Below, piece after piece: positions 49,206 through 57,652 of a DNA stretch of 64,000 bases. Origin of the DNA: Acidobacteriota bacterium (GTDB lineage Bacteria; Acidobacteriota; Thermoanaerobaculia; UBA5066); NCBI GenBank assembly GCA_008363385.1, contig RHKY01000006.1:1-64000 (forward strand), in the 5' to 3' direction. Every line of letters starts with the position of its first letter. Position 1 is the first letter of the stretch. A program made the translations under genes and the position numbers. The notes under the pieces are model-generated. The model was not told the origin of the DNA. It worked only from the letters and a program-made list of their open reading frames with translations, and did no database searches.

Positions 49206-51704
49206 ATGGACCAGGACCTCTGGCGACGAGCCGAGGATCTCTTCCACGCCGCGCTGGAACGATCGCCGGAGACTCGCCGGGCGTTCCTCGACGCGGCCTG
49301 CGCGGACGACGCCGGGCTGCGGCGCGTCGTCGAGGTGCTCCTGTCGAAGGACGAGAAGGCCGGGAGCTTCCTGGAAGAGCCCGTCCTCGCCGGCGTCGCG
49401 GCCGCGCCGGGCGCCCGCGGGGCGCTCCTCGGGCGGCGGTTCGGCCCGTATCGCATCCTCTCCCTCCTGGGCGCGGGGGGGATGGGCGAGGTCTACCGCG
49501 CGCACGACGACAAGCTCGGCCGCGACGTGGCCATCAAGACGCTGCCTCCCGAGTTCGCGCGCGATCCGGGGCGGCTCTCGCGTCTGCGGCGCGAGGCCCG
49601 GACGCTGGCCGCGCTGAACCACCCGAACGTCGCGGCGATCTACGGCCTGGAGGAGTCCGCGGACGCCGACTACCTGGTCCTGGAGCTGGTGGAAGGGGAC
49701 ACCCCGAGGGGGCCGCTTTCCCTCGCCGCCGCGCTCGAGCTCGCCGACCAGGTCGCGGCGGCGCTGGAAGCGGCGCACCGGCACGGGATCGTCCACCGCG
49801 ACCTGAAGCCGGCCAACCTCAAGGTGTCTCCGCAGGGCACCGTCAAGGTGCTGGACTTCGGCCTGGCGAAGGCGATCTGGGGGACGGAAGAGGGGCCGGA
49901 TCCCGCGCTGCCGGCGCCCCCGGTCCCCGACGGGACCGTGACGGGACAGGTCCTCGGCACTCCGGCGTACATGAGCCCGGAGCAGGCGCGAGGCGAGAGG
50001 GTCGACCAGCGCACGGACATCTGGGCCTTCGGCTGCCTCCTCTACGAGCTGCTGGCCGGGAAGCGCGCGTTCCAGCCCGCCCGGGCCTCCGCCGCCGCTC
50101 CGCCGGTCGTCGAAGGCGAGCCGGACTGGAAGGCCCTTCCCGCAAGGACTCCACGGAGGCTTCGCGACCTGCTCACGCAGTGCCTCCAGCCCGACCCGAG
50201 CCGCCGGCTGAACGACATCGGGGACGCCCGGACGACGATCCAGGACGTGCGGCGAAGGCTGCCCCGCCGCTCGCCGCGGCGCGCCACCGCCCCTCCGGGC
50301 CGGGAGCGCCACCCGCCGGCCGGCCGCATCCACGCGCTCGCGGTCCTCCCGCTGGCCAACCTCGCGGGTGACCCGGAGGAGGACTACTTCGCCGACGGCA
50401 TGACGGAGGCCCTCATCGCGGAGCTCGCGCAGGTCCGCGCGCTCCACGTGATCTCGCGGACCTCGGCCATGCACTACAAGGGAACCACGAAGACCGTGCC
50501 CGAGATCGCCCGGGAGCTCGGGGTCGACGGCATCGTCGAGGGCTCGGTGATGCGCGCCGGCCAGAGGGTGCGCATCACCGCGCAGCTCGTCCACGCCGCG
50601 AGCGACCGGCACCTCTGGGCGCGCAGCTACGAGAGGGACCTCGAGGACGTCCTGACGCTGCAGGGCGAGGTCGCGCGCGCGATCGCGGACGAGATCCAGG
50701 TGGAGGTGACGCCGCAGGAACGGGCCCGCCTGAGCCGCACCCGCCCCGTGAACCTGGAGTCCCACGAGTCCTACATCCGCGGCCGCTATCACTGGGCCCG
50801 CGGCCACCCGGAGAGGAGCGTCGAGCACTTCCAGCGGGCCGTCGCGATCGACCCCGAGAACGCCCTCGCCTACGCCGGCATCGCCGACGCCCAGTGCATG
50901 ATCTTCGGCGCGGCGATGCAGGTCGTCCCGCCGACCGAGCTCGCCCCGCTGGCCCGCGCCGCGGCCCTCCGGGCGCTGGAGCTGGACGAGAGCCTCGCGG
51001 AGCCGCACGTCTCCCTGGCCCGCGTCCTGTTCTGGCACGACCGGGACCCGGTCGCCGCCGAGCGCGAGCTGCGCCGCGCTCTCCAGCTGAACCCCAACTG
51101 CGCGATGGCCCACTTCATCTGCGGCCTGCAGCTCGGAGACCTGCTGCGTCGTGACGAGGCCATCACGGAGCTCCAGCGGACGATGCAGCTCGACCCGGTG
51201 TCCTGCTGGTTCGCGACGCTCGCCGGGTTCTACATGTACGAGCTCGGCCAGGAGGAGGCGGGCTGGCAGCAGCTCCAGAAGGCGCTCGACCTCGACGCGG
51301 AGCTGTACCAGCTCTGGACGCTGCGGTCCGTCCTCCACTGCTACGAGGGCGACTTCGCGGAAGCGATCGCCGAGGCCGAGAACGGAGTCCGCCTCTCCTC
51401 CGGCCTCCCCTTCGCACGAGGCTACGCAGGGTACGTCCTGGGAAAGGCCGGGCGGCGGGACGACGCGCTGGCCATGCTCGAGCAGCTGGAGGAGCAGTCG
51501 CACCAGCGCTACGTGCCGGCGGCCCAGAGGGCGCTCTGCTGGCTGGGCCTCGGCGACCACGAGCGCGCCCTCGAGTGGCTGGAGAAGGGGTACGAGCAGC
51601 GCGACAGCTTCCTCCCGCACGTGCGGCTCGTCCACGCGTTCCGGCCCCTGGAGCCCGACCCGCGCTTCCAGGACCTGCTGCGCCGCCTTGGCCTCCTTCC
51701 GTAG
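49206..51704 (+). CDS. Serine/threonine kinase with TolB-like and TPR regions
   Basis: This protein of about 832 residues has an N-terminal helical tag typical of acidobacterial kinases (DQDLWRRAEDLFHAALERSP). The kinase lies at about 75-330 (LLGAGGMGEVYRAHDDKLGRDVAIKTL, GIVHRDLKPANLKVS, LDFGLAKAIW and MSPEQARGERVDQRTDIWAFG). A TolB-like region (about 365-520, HALAVLPLANLAGDPEEDYFADGMTEALIAEL, HVISRTSAMHYKG) and TPRs to FRPLEPDPRFQDLLRRLGLLP complete it. There is no clear transmembrane helix, unlike the kinase at 41353. The start is uncertain: ATGs at 49176, 49197 and 49206 all lack a strong ribosome-binding site; the last fits the family start best. Confidence 0.9.
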   Translation: MDQDLWRRAEDLFHAALERSPETRRAFLDAACADDAGLRRVVEVLLSKDEKAGSFLEEPVLAGVAAAPGARGALLGRRFGPYRILSLLGAGGMGEVYRAHDDKLGRDVAIKTLPPEFARDPGRLSRLRREARTLAALNHPNVAAIYGLEESADADYLVLELVEGDTPRGPLSLAAALELADQVAAALEAAHRHGIVHRDLKPANLKVSPQGTVKVLDFGLAKAIWGTEEGPDPALPAPPVPDGTVTGQVLGTPAYMSPEQARGERVDQRTDIWAFGCLLYELLAGKRAFQPARASAAAPPVVEGEPDWKALPARTPRRLRDLLTQCLQPDPSRRLNDIGDARTTIQDVRRRLPRRSPRRATAPPGRERHPPAGRIHALAVLPLANLAGDPEEDYFADGMTEALIAELAQVRALHVISRTSAMHYKGTTKTVPEIARELGVDGIVEGSVMRAGQRVRITAQLVHAASDRHLWARSYERDLEDVLTLQGEVARAIADEIQVEVTPQERARLSRTRPVNLESHESYIRGRYHWARGHPERSVEHFQRAVAIDPENALAYAGIADAQCMIFGAAMQVVPPTELAPLARAAALRALELDESLAEPHVSLARVLFWHDRDPVAAERELRRALQLNPNCAMAHFICGLQLGDLLRRDEAITELQRTMQLDPVSCWFATLAGFYMYELGQEEAGWQQLQKALDLDAELYQLWTLRSVLHCYEGDFAEAIAEAENGVRLSSGLPFARGYAGYVLGKAGRRDDALAMLEQLEEQSHQRYVPAAQRALCWLGLGDHERALEWLEKGYEQRDSFLPHVRLVHAFRPLEPDPRFQDLLRRLGLLP

Positions 51705-51794
51705 CCGTCGGGTGGGAGCCCACCGCAGCCGGGCGCGCGGCGGGCTCGGGAGATGGCGAGGCGCGTCGCCCCGGCGTAACCTCCCGCCCCGACC

Positions 51795-53150
51795 ATGACG
51801 AGAGCCCGGATCGCCGGTCTGACGCTCGCCGCCGTCCTCGGCCTCGTGGGCCTGGTGCTCGTCCTCGGCCGCCGGGGCCCCGATCGAAGGGCGGAGCTCT
51901 CCCCGGCGAGGCCGCCCCTGACCCTCCCCACCCCCGCCGTGGAGGGGGAAGACGACCACCGCGGCTTCCTCTACGGCCGGGTCGCGACCCTCGGCGGCGC
52001 CAGCTACGAGGGGCGGCTCCGCTGGGGAGGCGACGAGGAGGCGTTCTGGAGCGACGCCTTCAACGGCGCCAGGGACGAGAACCCGTGGGTCGCCTTCGTG
52101 CCGCCCGAGCGGCGGCCGAAGGAGCGCCGGCGGATCGAGGCGTTCGGGATCACGTTCGCCACCCTGGAACGCGAGGTCGAGGTCGACCGGCTCTTCATGG
52201 CGCGCTTCGGCGACATCGCGCGCGTGGAGCCCCGCGGCGGCGACGTGCGGGTGACGCTGAAGAGCGGGACGGTCGTCGACCTCGACCGCTTCTCCGCCAG
52301 CGACTTCGACGACGGCGTCCGCGTGTGGGACGGAAGCCGCGGCGTCGTGGACCTCGACAGCACGCTGATCCGTTCCGTCGAGCTCCTCCCCACCCCCCGG
52401 CTGGCGTCCGCTCCCCGGCGGCTGCACGGCACGGTGCGAACGCGGCGGGGCGACTTCACCGGCTTCGTCCAGTGGGACCGCCAGCTGTGCACCGGCGACG
52501 ACGAGCTCCGCGGCGTCAGCGACGGCGGCGAACTGGGCCTCACCTTCGACGCCATCCGCGCGATCGCGCGCCGCTCGCGCGACAGCTCCCTGGTGACGCT
52601 CCGCGACGGCCGCGAGGTCGCCCTCTCCGGGGGCGCGACCGGCCGCGACAACCGCGGGGTCTACGTCGACGACCGGCGCTACGGCCGGGTCCTGGTCTCG
52701 TGGGACGCCTTCGAGCGCCTCGACCTCGGCCCGGGCGGCAGCGGCCCCGCCTACGGCGACTTCCCCCCGGGCCGCCCGATCACGGGGACCGTGACGGCCC
52801 GCGACGGCCGCGCCCTCGCCGGCCGGCTGGTCTACGACCTCGACGAGAGCGAGACCACGGAGACGCTCGACGCCCCGTCCGGGGGAGTGGACTACATGCT
52901 CCCCTTCGGCCTCGTCTCGACGATCGAGCCCCCCGGCCCTGACGGGCGCGAGGCCCGTCTCGCCCGCGTCACGCTCCACGACGGCGAGGTCCTGGAGCTC
53001 GAGGGCGAGGGCGACCTCGGCGAGGGGAACGCCGGCCTCCTGGTCTTCGTCGACGGGCGCCCGGGCCCCGAGTACGTCCCCTGGTCCGACGTCCGCCAGA
53101 TCCGGCTCGATCGCCCCGACGAGCCCCGCCCGCCGTCCGGAGGGCCGTAG
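51795..53150 (+). CDS. Membrane-anchored beta-repeat protein of unknown function
   Basis: This 451-residue protein starts at ATG 51795, after a gene-free gap of 90 bp. A hydrophobic anchor lies at about 7-25. The rest consists of several repeated beta units marked by GxxYGRVATLGGASYEGRLRWGGDEEAFWSDAFNG, RLHGTVRTRRGDFTGFVQWDRQLCTGDDEL and later DDRRYGRVLVSWDAFERLDLG, each about 70-100 residues. This SH3-like or beta-barrel repeat is seen in uncharacterised acidobacterial proteins. A role in envelope binding is possible; no catalytic motif is visible. Confidence 0.7.
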   Translation: MTRARIAGLTLAAVLGLVGLVLVLGRRGPDRRAELSPARPPLTLPTPAVEGEDDHRGFLYGRVATLGGASYEGRLRWGGDEEAFWSDAFNGARDENPWVAFVPPERRPKERRRIEAFGITFATLEREVEVDRLFMARFGDIARVEPRGGDVRVTLKSGTVVDLDRFSASDFDDGVRVWDGSRGVVDLDSTLIRSVELLPTPRLASAPRRLHGTVRTRRGDFTGFVQWDRQLCTGDDELRGVSDGGELGLTFDAIRAIARRSRDSSLVTLRDGREVALSGGATGRDNRGVYVDDRRYGRVLVSWDAFERLDLGPGGSGPAYGDFPPGRPITGTVTARDGRALAGRLVYDLDESETTETLDAPSGGVDYMLPFGLVSTIEPPGPDGREARLARVTLHDGEVLELEGEGDLGEGNAGLLVFVDGRPGPEYVPWSDVRQIRLDRPDEPRPPSGGP

Positions 53151-53190
53151 CCGGGGCCGTGCCTCCGGCCCGGTCGCGTCGAGACGGGCG

Positions 53191-54621
53191 TCAGCGGCGA
53201 AGCCAGCGGAACGCCTTCGACAGCCGGCCCTTCGTCGCGCCCGTCAGCTTCGTCCGCATGTAGGCGTCGCCGAGGGCGCGGTTCACCTCGGAGAGGCTCG
53301 GGTAGGTGTGGATCGTCGCCGAGAGCTGCCCGAGCCGGATCCCGTACTTCCTGGCGAGGACGAGCTCGGGGAGGAGGTTCCCGGCCTGCGGGTGGACGAT
53401 CGTGGCGCCGAGGATCTCCCCCTTCGGCCCGGCCACGACCTTGGCGAAGTACCCATCGGCCTCGCCGTCGCACACGGCCCGGTCGACGTCGTCGAACGCG
53501 ACCTTGAAGACCCGGTGCGAGACGTCCGCCGCCCTGGCGGCCGTCTCGCTCATCCCGACGTGGGCGATCTCGGGCTCGGTGAACGTCGTCCAGGGGAGGT
53601 TCCCGAGGTCGTGGCTCGCCCTCCCCGGGAAGAGGACGTTCCGGACGACGACGCGAGCCTGGTGGCCCGCCCAGTGAGTGAAGAGCGGTCCCCCGGCGAC
53701 GTCGCCCACGGCCCAGACCGACGGAACGTTCGTCCGGCAGGTGGAGTCGATCTCGACCCCCGTCTTCGAGTACCGCACCCCCGCCGCGTCGAGCCCCAGC
53801 CCCTCGACGTTCGGGGTCCGGCCCACGGCGACGAGGATCTCGTCGGCCGCGACCTCGGTCTCGACCCCGCCGGGCGCCGCCACCGTCACGACCTTCTTCC
53901 CGTCGCGGCGCGTCACCCGCGTCGCGCTGCTCCCGTCGAGGATCCGGACCCCCTCGCTCCGGAGCCGGGAGGCGAGCACCTCGGCGACGTCGGGATCTTC
54001 CTTGGCACAGACGTGGGGCGTGGAGGAGACGATCGTCACCGTCGTCCCGAGGCGGGAGAAGGCCTGCCCCAGCTCCGTCCCGACGGGGCCGCCTCCCATG
54101 ACGAGGAGCGAGGCGGGCCGCTCCTCGACCTCGAAGACGGTCTCGTTCGTCAGGAAGCCGGCCTCCGCGAGGCCCGGAATCGGCGGGACGGCGGCCCTCG
54201 ATCCGGTCGCCACGACGACGTGGCGCCCCCACAGGGTCTGCCCGTTCACCTCGACCTCGTGGGCCGACTTCAGGGTGGCCGCTCCCTGGAAGACCTCGAC
54301 GCCGAGCCCCGTGAACCTCTCGACCGAGTCGTGGGGCGCGATGTGCGCCTGCGACGAGCGGACCCACGCCCGGACGGCCTTCCACTCCTGCGGACCCGGG
54401 TCCGGGAGGGAGAGGCCGAGGCGGTGCGCGTCGCGAGCGTGCTGGACCGCCTTGGCCGCGGCCAGCAGCGCCTTCGAAGGGACGCAGCCGGTGTTCAGGC
54501 AGTCGCCCCCCATCCGGTGCTTCTCGACGAGGGCGACCCGCGCCCCGAGGCCCGCCGCGCCGGCCGCCACCACGAGCCCGCCGGACCCGGCGCCGATCAC
54601 GACGACGTTGAACCTCTCCAT
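53191..54621 (-). CDS. FAD-dependent dithiol-disulfide oxidoreductase (mercuric-reductase-like)
   Basis: This 476-residue pyridine-nucleotide disulfide oxidoreductase has the FAD Rossmann motif VVVIGAGSGGLVVAAGAA (about 6-23) and the redox pair GGDCLNTGCVPSKALL (CxxxxC, about 38-53). The NAD(P) motif is LLVMGGGPVGTELGQAFSRLG (about 170-190), followed by TRTNVPSVWAVGDVAGGP and the C-terminal catalytic IHTYPSLSEVNRAL (His and Glu). The layout matches mercuric reductase and dihydrolipoyl-dehydrogenase-like enzymes; it lacks the N-terminal metal-binding domain and C-terminal vicinal Cys of true MerA, and the position of the last 20 residues fits neither lipoamide dehydrogenase exactly. The substrate is unknown. 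Confidence 0.85.
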   Translation of the reverse strand: MERFNVVVIGAGSGGLVVAAGAAGLGARVALVEKHRMGGDCLNTGCVPSKALLAAAKAVQHARDAHRLGLSLPDPGPQEWKAVRAWVRSSQAHIAPHDSVERFTGLGVEVFQGAATLKSAHEVEVNGQTLWGRHVVVATGSRAAVPPIPGLAEAGFLTNETVFEVEERPASLLVMGGGPVGTELGQAFSRLGTTVTIVSSTPHVCAKEDPDVAEVLASRLRSEGVRILDGSSATRVTRRDGKKVVTVAAPGGVETEVAADEILVAVGRTPNVEGLGLDAAGVRYSKTGVEIDSTCRTNVPSVWAVGDVAGGPLFTHWAGHQARVVVRNVLFPGRASHDLGNLPWTTFTEPEIAHVGMSETAARAADVSHRVFKVAFDDVDRAVCDGEADGYFAKVVAGPKGEILGATIVHPQAGNLLPELVLARKYGIRLGQLSATIHTYPSLSEVNRALGDAYMRTKLTGATKGRLSKAFRWLRR

Positions 54622-54626
54622 CCGTC

Positions 54627-54884
54627 TCAGCCGTTCGCCCGGCGCGCGGCGAGGATCCCGATCACGAGCTCTTCCGGGACCGATTCGGGCACGAACGCGT
54701 CGAGGTCCTCGAACGCCTCTCGTTCCAGGGCCACGGTCTCCCGGTAGCTCGCGAGGTAGGCGCCGCAGCAGGCGCAGCCTTCGAGGTGAGCGTCGAACGC
54801 GGCCCGCTCCTTCGGGGAGAGCTCGTTCTCGTGGTAGCGCCAGAGGAACTCGACGACCTCGCGGCAGGTGAGGGGCGCGCTCAT
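54627..54884 (-). CDS. Zinc-finger anti-sigma factor
   Basis: This 85-residue protein starts at ATG 54884 and overlaps the sigma gene by 4 bp. LTCREVVEFLWRYHENELS and AHLEGCACCGAYLASYR give the HxxxCxxC zinc-finger of the ZAS anti-sigma domain (His about 34, with the two Cys at about 38 and 41), followed by a C-terminal helix. It has no transmembrane part, so it is a soluble anti-sigma factor that binds the sigma encoded upstream and is released on a redox or zinc signal. Translational coupling through ATGA supports the pairing. Confidence 0.88.
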   Translation of the reverse strand: MSAPLTCREVVEFLWRYHENELSPKERAAFDAHLEGCACCGAYLASYRETVALEREAFEDLDAFVPESVPEELVIGILAARRANG

Positions 54885-55498
54885 GCGTCTCCCTTCCGGA
54901 TCTCGGGGTCGAGGAGCGTTCGGAGCGCCTGGCGCGCCCGGTGGAGGCGGATCTTGACGGCGTTCTCCGAGATGCCGAGCGCCTCGGCCGCCTGCGCCGT
55001 GCCGAGCTCCTCGATGTCCCTGAGGAGGAGGACGGTCCGGTAGCTCTCCGGGAGCCTGTGGATCAGCTCGCGGACCCGGGCCGCCGCCTGCTTGCGCTCC
55101 AGCTCGCCGTGGAGGTCGGGCCAGGGCGCCACGGGGGCCGTGCGGTGGCCGAGCTCGTCGAACGCCGGGAGGAGCGGCTCGATCGGCTCCTCCGGCTTCC
55201 GCCGGCGCGAGCGGAGCTTCATGAGGCACGCGTTCACGACGATCCGGTGGAGCCACGTCGAGAGCCGGGCGTTCTCCTCGAAGCTCCCGACCGCGCGGAA
55301 CGCGGAGAGGAACGCCTCCTGGACAGCGTCCCGGGCGTCCTCGGTCTCCGGGAAGAAGCGCCGCGCCACGGCGAGGAGCCGTCCCCCGTGGAGGCCGACC
55401 AGCGTGGCGTAGGCCTCCTCGTCCCCCGCCTTCAGGCGGCGCACGAGGCCCCCGTCGCCGCTCGCCGCGGCCGGGCTGGCGAAGGCCTCCGCGTCCAC
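54881..55498 (-). CDS. ECF sigma factor (RpoE-like)
   Basis: This protein of about 205 residues starts at GTG 55498. Region 2: DEEAYATLVGLHGGRLLAVARRFFPETEDARDAVQEAFLSAFRAVGSFEENARLSTWLHRIVVNACLMKLR (about 20-95). Region 4: LHRLPESYRTVLLLRDIEELGTAQAAEALGISENAVKIRLHRARQAL (about 140-190). The spacing and motifs are of RpoE/ECF02-type factors. It overlaps a zinc-finger anti-sigma gene by 4 bp. The longer ATG start at 55681 would cross into the divergent gene and lacks conserved content. Confidence 0.88.
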   Translation of the reverse strand: MDAEAFASPAAASGDGGLVRRLKAGDEEAYATLVGLHGGRLLAVARRFFPETEDARDAVQEAFLSAFRAVGSFEENARLSTWLHRIVVNACLMKLRSRRRKPEEPIEPLLPAFDELGHRTAPVAPWPDLHGELERKQAAARVRELIHRLPESYRTVLLLRDIEELGTAQAAEALGISENAVKIRLHRARQALRTLLDPEIRKGDA

Positions 55499-55619
55499 GG
55501 CGGACGAGGCTAGCACGGCCCGTTGGCCGCTCGCGCGGAGCCCGGAGGCCCGGCAGCAGCTCCAGGGCGCCCCCGCGCGGGGGAAGTCCGCGCGCGCGGG
55601 CCGCGCGTAGAAGCGCTGC

Positions 55620-56050
55620 ATGAACGCTCCGGGCGCCCTCCCCCTCCGGCCTCTCCCGATCGCCGCCGCGGCGCTCGCCACGGGCGCGACGTTCCTGGCC
55701 CTCGACCTCGCCTGGCTCGGCCTCGTCGCGCGCGGGCTCTACGCGGCGGCCCTGGGCGACCTGCTGAGGCCCGAGGTCCACCGCCTCGCCGCCGCCCTCT
55801 TCTACGCGTTCTACGTCGCGGTCACGGTCGGGTGGGCGGTCCTCGGCGCGGAGACGAAGCGGGCCGCGGCCCGCCGCGGCGCGGGGCTCGGGCTCGTGGC
55901 CTACGCGACGTACGAGCTGACGAGCTGGGCGGTGATCCGCGGCTGGCCCGCCTGGAAGTTCCGGTCGACGTGGCCTGGGGCGTCCTCCTCACGGGACTGG
56001 CCGCCCTGGCGGGACGCGCTGCGCACGACGCCGTCCGAGGCGCCCGGTGA
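55620..56050 (+). pseudogene. DUF2177 membrane protein with a frameshift
   Basis: The first 115 codons from ATG 55620 read as a DUF2177 protein (LALDLAWLGLVARGLYAAALGDLL, FYAFYVAVTVGWAVL, LVAYATYELTSWAVIRGWPAWK) with several membrane helices. After WPAWK the expected family ending, PVDVAWGVLLTGLAALAGR, continues in the +1 frame to a stop at 56050. A missing G near 55961-55963 (AAGG to AAG) would restore it, so it is a one-base deletion or sequencing error. The restored stop overlaps the downstream DUF1295 start by 4 bp, strong evidence that the gene was intact. It lies divergent to the ECF sigma gene. Confidence 0.65.
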
Positions 56051-56841
56051 GCCTTTCGCTCTTCGCCGGCAACGCCGCGCTCGTCCTGGCGCTCATGGCG
56101 CTCCTCTGGGTCGCCAGCGTCCGCCTGCGCGACGCGAGCATCGTCGACCCCTGGTGGCCGATGGCGTTCCTCCTCGTCCTCGCGCACACCGCCCTCACGA
56201 CCGGCCTCACCCCCGGCAAGGCGCTCCTCCTGGCGGCCGTGGCGGCCTGGGCGCTGCGCCTCTTCCTCCACCTCCTCCTCCGGAGCCTCGGGAAGCCCGA
56301 GGACCCGCGCTACGCCGCGTTCCGTGCGCGATACGGGGCGGAGCGGTACTGGTGGGTCAGCTTCTTCCAGGTCTTCCTGCTGCAGGGGGCGCTCGTCGTC
56401 GTGATCTCGGCTCCCTTGCAGCTCTCGGGGGCCGCGGCGGCGCCCGACCCGGTCTCGGCGTCCGACCTCCTCGGCCTCGCCCTGTTCGCCGCCGGCTTCG
56501 GGATCGAGACGGTCGCGGACGCGCAGCTGGCGCGCCACCGGAAGGCGCGGACGTCCGGCCGGCCGGACGAAAGAGGCCCGGTCCTCGACACGGGCCTCTG
56601 GCGCTACAGCCGCCACCCAAACTACTTCGGCGAGGCGCTCGTCGGGTGGGGCTTCTGGCTCTTCGCGCTCGACGCCCCCTGGGGCTGGGCGACCGTCTTC
56701 GCCCCGGCGCTCCTGACGTTCCTCCTCGTGAAGGTCTCCGGCGTCGCGATGCTCGACGCCCACATGGCGGCGCGGCGCCCCGAGTACGCCGAGTACATGC
56801 GCCGGACCTCGGGCTTCGTCCCGCGGCGGCCTCGCGCCTGA
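56047..56841 (+). CDS. DUF1295 (steroid 5-alpha-reductase-like) membrane protein
   Basis: This 264-residue inner-membrane protein starts at GTG 56047. It has about six helices and the DUF1295 signature near the C-terminus: LDTGLWRYSRHPNYFGEALVGWGFWLFAL, then KVSGVAMLDAHMAARRPEYAEYMRRTSGFVPRRP. DUF1295 proteins resemble isoprenylcysteine methyltransferases and steroid reductases, acting on lipids. DUF2177 and DUF1295 genes often occur together, as here; with ECF sigma factors nearby the group may belong to a photo-oxidative or membrane stress regulon. That is an inference from neighbourhood. Confidence 0.85.
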   Translation: MSLSLFAGNAALVLALMALLWVASVRLRDASIVDPWWPMAFLLVLAHTALTTGLTPGKALLLAAVAAWALRLFLHLLLRSLGKPEDPRYAAFRARYGAERYWWVSFFQVFLLQGALVVVISAPLQLSGAAAAPDPVSASDLLGLALFAAGFGIETVADAQLARHRKARTSGRPDERGPVLDTGLWRYSRHPNYFGEALVGWGFWLFALDAPWGWATVFAPALLTFLLVKVSGVAMLDAHMAARRPEYAEYMRRTSGFVPRRPRA

Positions 56842-56899
56842 GGCCCGGAGGCCGTCGCCCGAGCCCGGCCCCCGTCCTCCGGGAAGGCACCGGAACCTG

Positions 56900-57274
56900 A
56901 TGGTCCTCGGCGACGAGCGCGGGGACCTCCTGCGCCTGTGCCCCGACTGGGCGATGAAGAAGGTGGACCTCTCTCTGGAGTCCTCCGTCCGCATGGAGCC
57001 GCTGAGGGCCATCCTGGAGGCTTCGACGGCGCAGTACCGCCTCCTCGGGGAGCTGGTCTCGACGCTCGAGCGGGCGACGCTGCGGGAGCTGATCGCGGCC
57101 GAGGTCGAGGACCTCGACCGGCCCTCGGTCGCGGAGAGCGGAAGCCGGACGGCCCCGATCCGGCGGAGCGGGCCTTCCTGTCCCTCCCTCACCGGGTCCC
57201 CGCCGCCGAGCGGCTCGAAGGGGTCGCCACGGCGGAGGACCGCTCGGGCGCGCCCGGCGCGCTTGGCCTCGTAG
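56900..57274 (+). CDS. Small helical protein of unknown function
   Basis: The frame from ATG 56900 has a plausible helical core, AMKKVDLSLESSVRMEPLRA, ILEASTAQYRLLGELVSTLERATLRELIAAEVEDLDR, in its first 80 residues. The last 45 residues are low-complexity Arg/Ser/Pro and overlap the antisense of GGDEF debris, so the true end is uncertain. No family is recognised. It may be a genuine small gene that lost its 3' end, or chance. Confidence 0.3.
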   Translation: MVLGDERGDLLRLCPDWAMKKVDLSLESSVRMEPLRAILEASTAQYRLLGELVSTLERATLRELIAAEVEDLDRPSVAESGSRTAPIRRSGPSCPSLTGSPPPSGSKGSPRRRTARARPARLAS

Positions 57275-57479
57275 AGGGCGGCGTCCGCCCCCTTCGTCTG
57301 CGCCTCCGCCGCGTCGCCGACGGAGAGCGACCCGGTGCGAAGCGGGCTCTCCGGCGGCTCCAGGAGGGGGCGGCGATCCCGGCCGAAACGGTCACCCGGC
57401 ACGGGAGCGAGGCGGCGAGCCCTTCGGGCCGCGCCCGCAGCCGGCTCCACACCGCGGGGACCTCCTCCTCGCCCAGGCC
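57229..57479 (-). pseudogene. GGDEF-domain debris
   Basis: Two pieces of a GGDEF domain remain on the minus strand in different frames. One (57479-57366) has GLGEEEVPAVWSRLRARPEG and LPCRVTVSAGIAA; the other (57333-57229) has DAAEAQTKGADAALYEAKRAGRARAVLR. Together they match the end of a diguanylate cyclase domain, with a frameshift between them and no intact N-terminal part. It is a relic, probably inactive. Confidence 0.5.
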
Positions 57480-57652
57480 CACAGGCGCTTCGCCAGGCTG
57501 TTCACGACGACGAGCGGCTCGCTCACCTGCGCCACCCACGCGGGACCCACGGGCTCGCCGACGGCACGACGGCGACGGCACGATCGACGCCGCTGAACGT
57601 GCCGCGCGACTCGCCCGCGCGGGCGCCGCGCTCCTCCCCCCGGCGGCGGGAA

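Noticed and set aside
48735-52979. 1414-residue minus-strand open frame opposite kinase and secreted genes
   Set aside because: It is pure antisense of two recognised genes and has no domain pattern.
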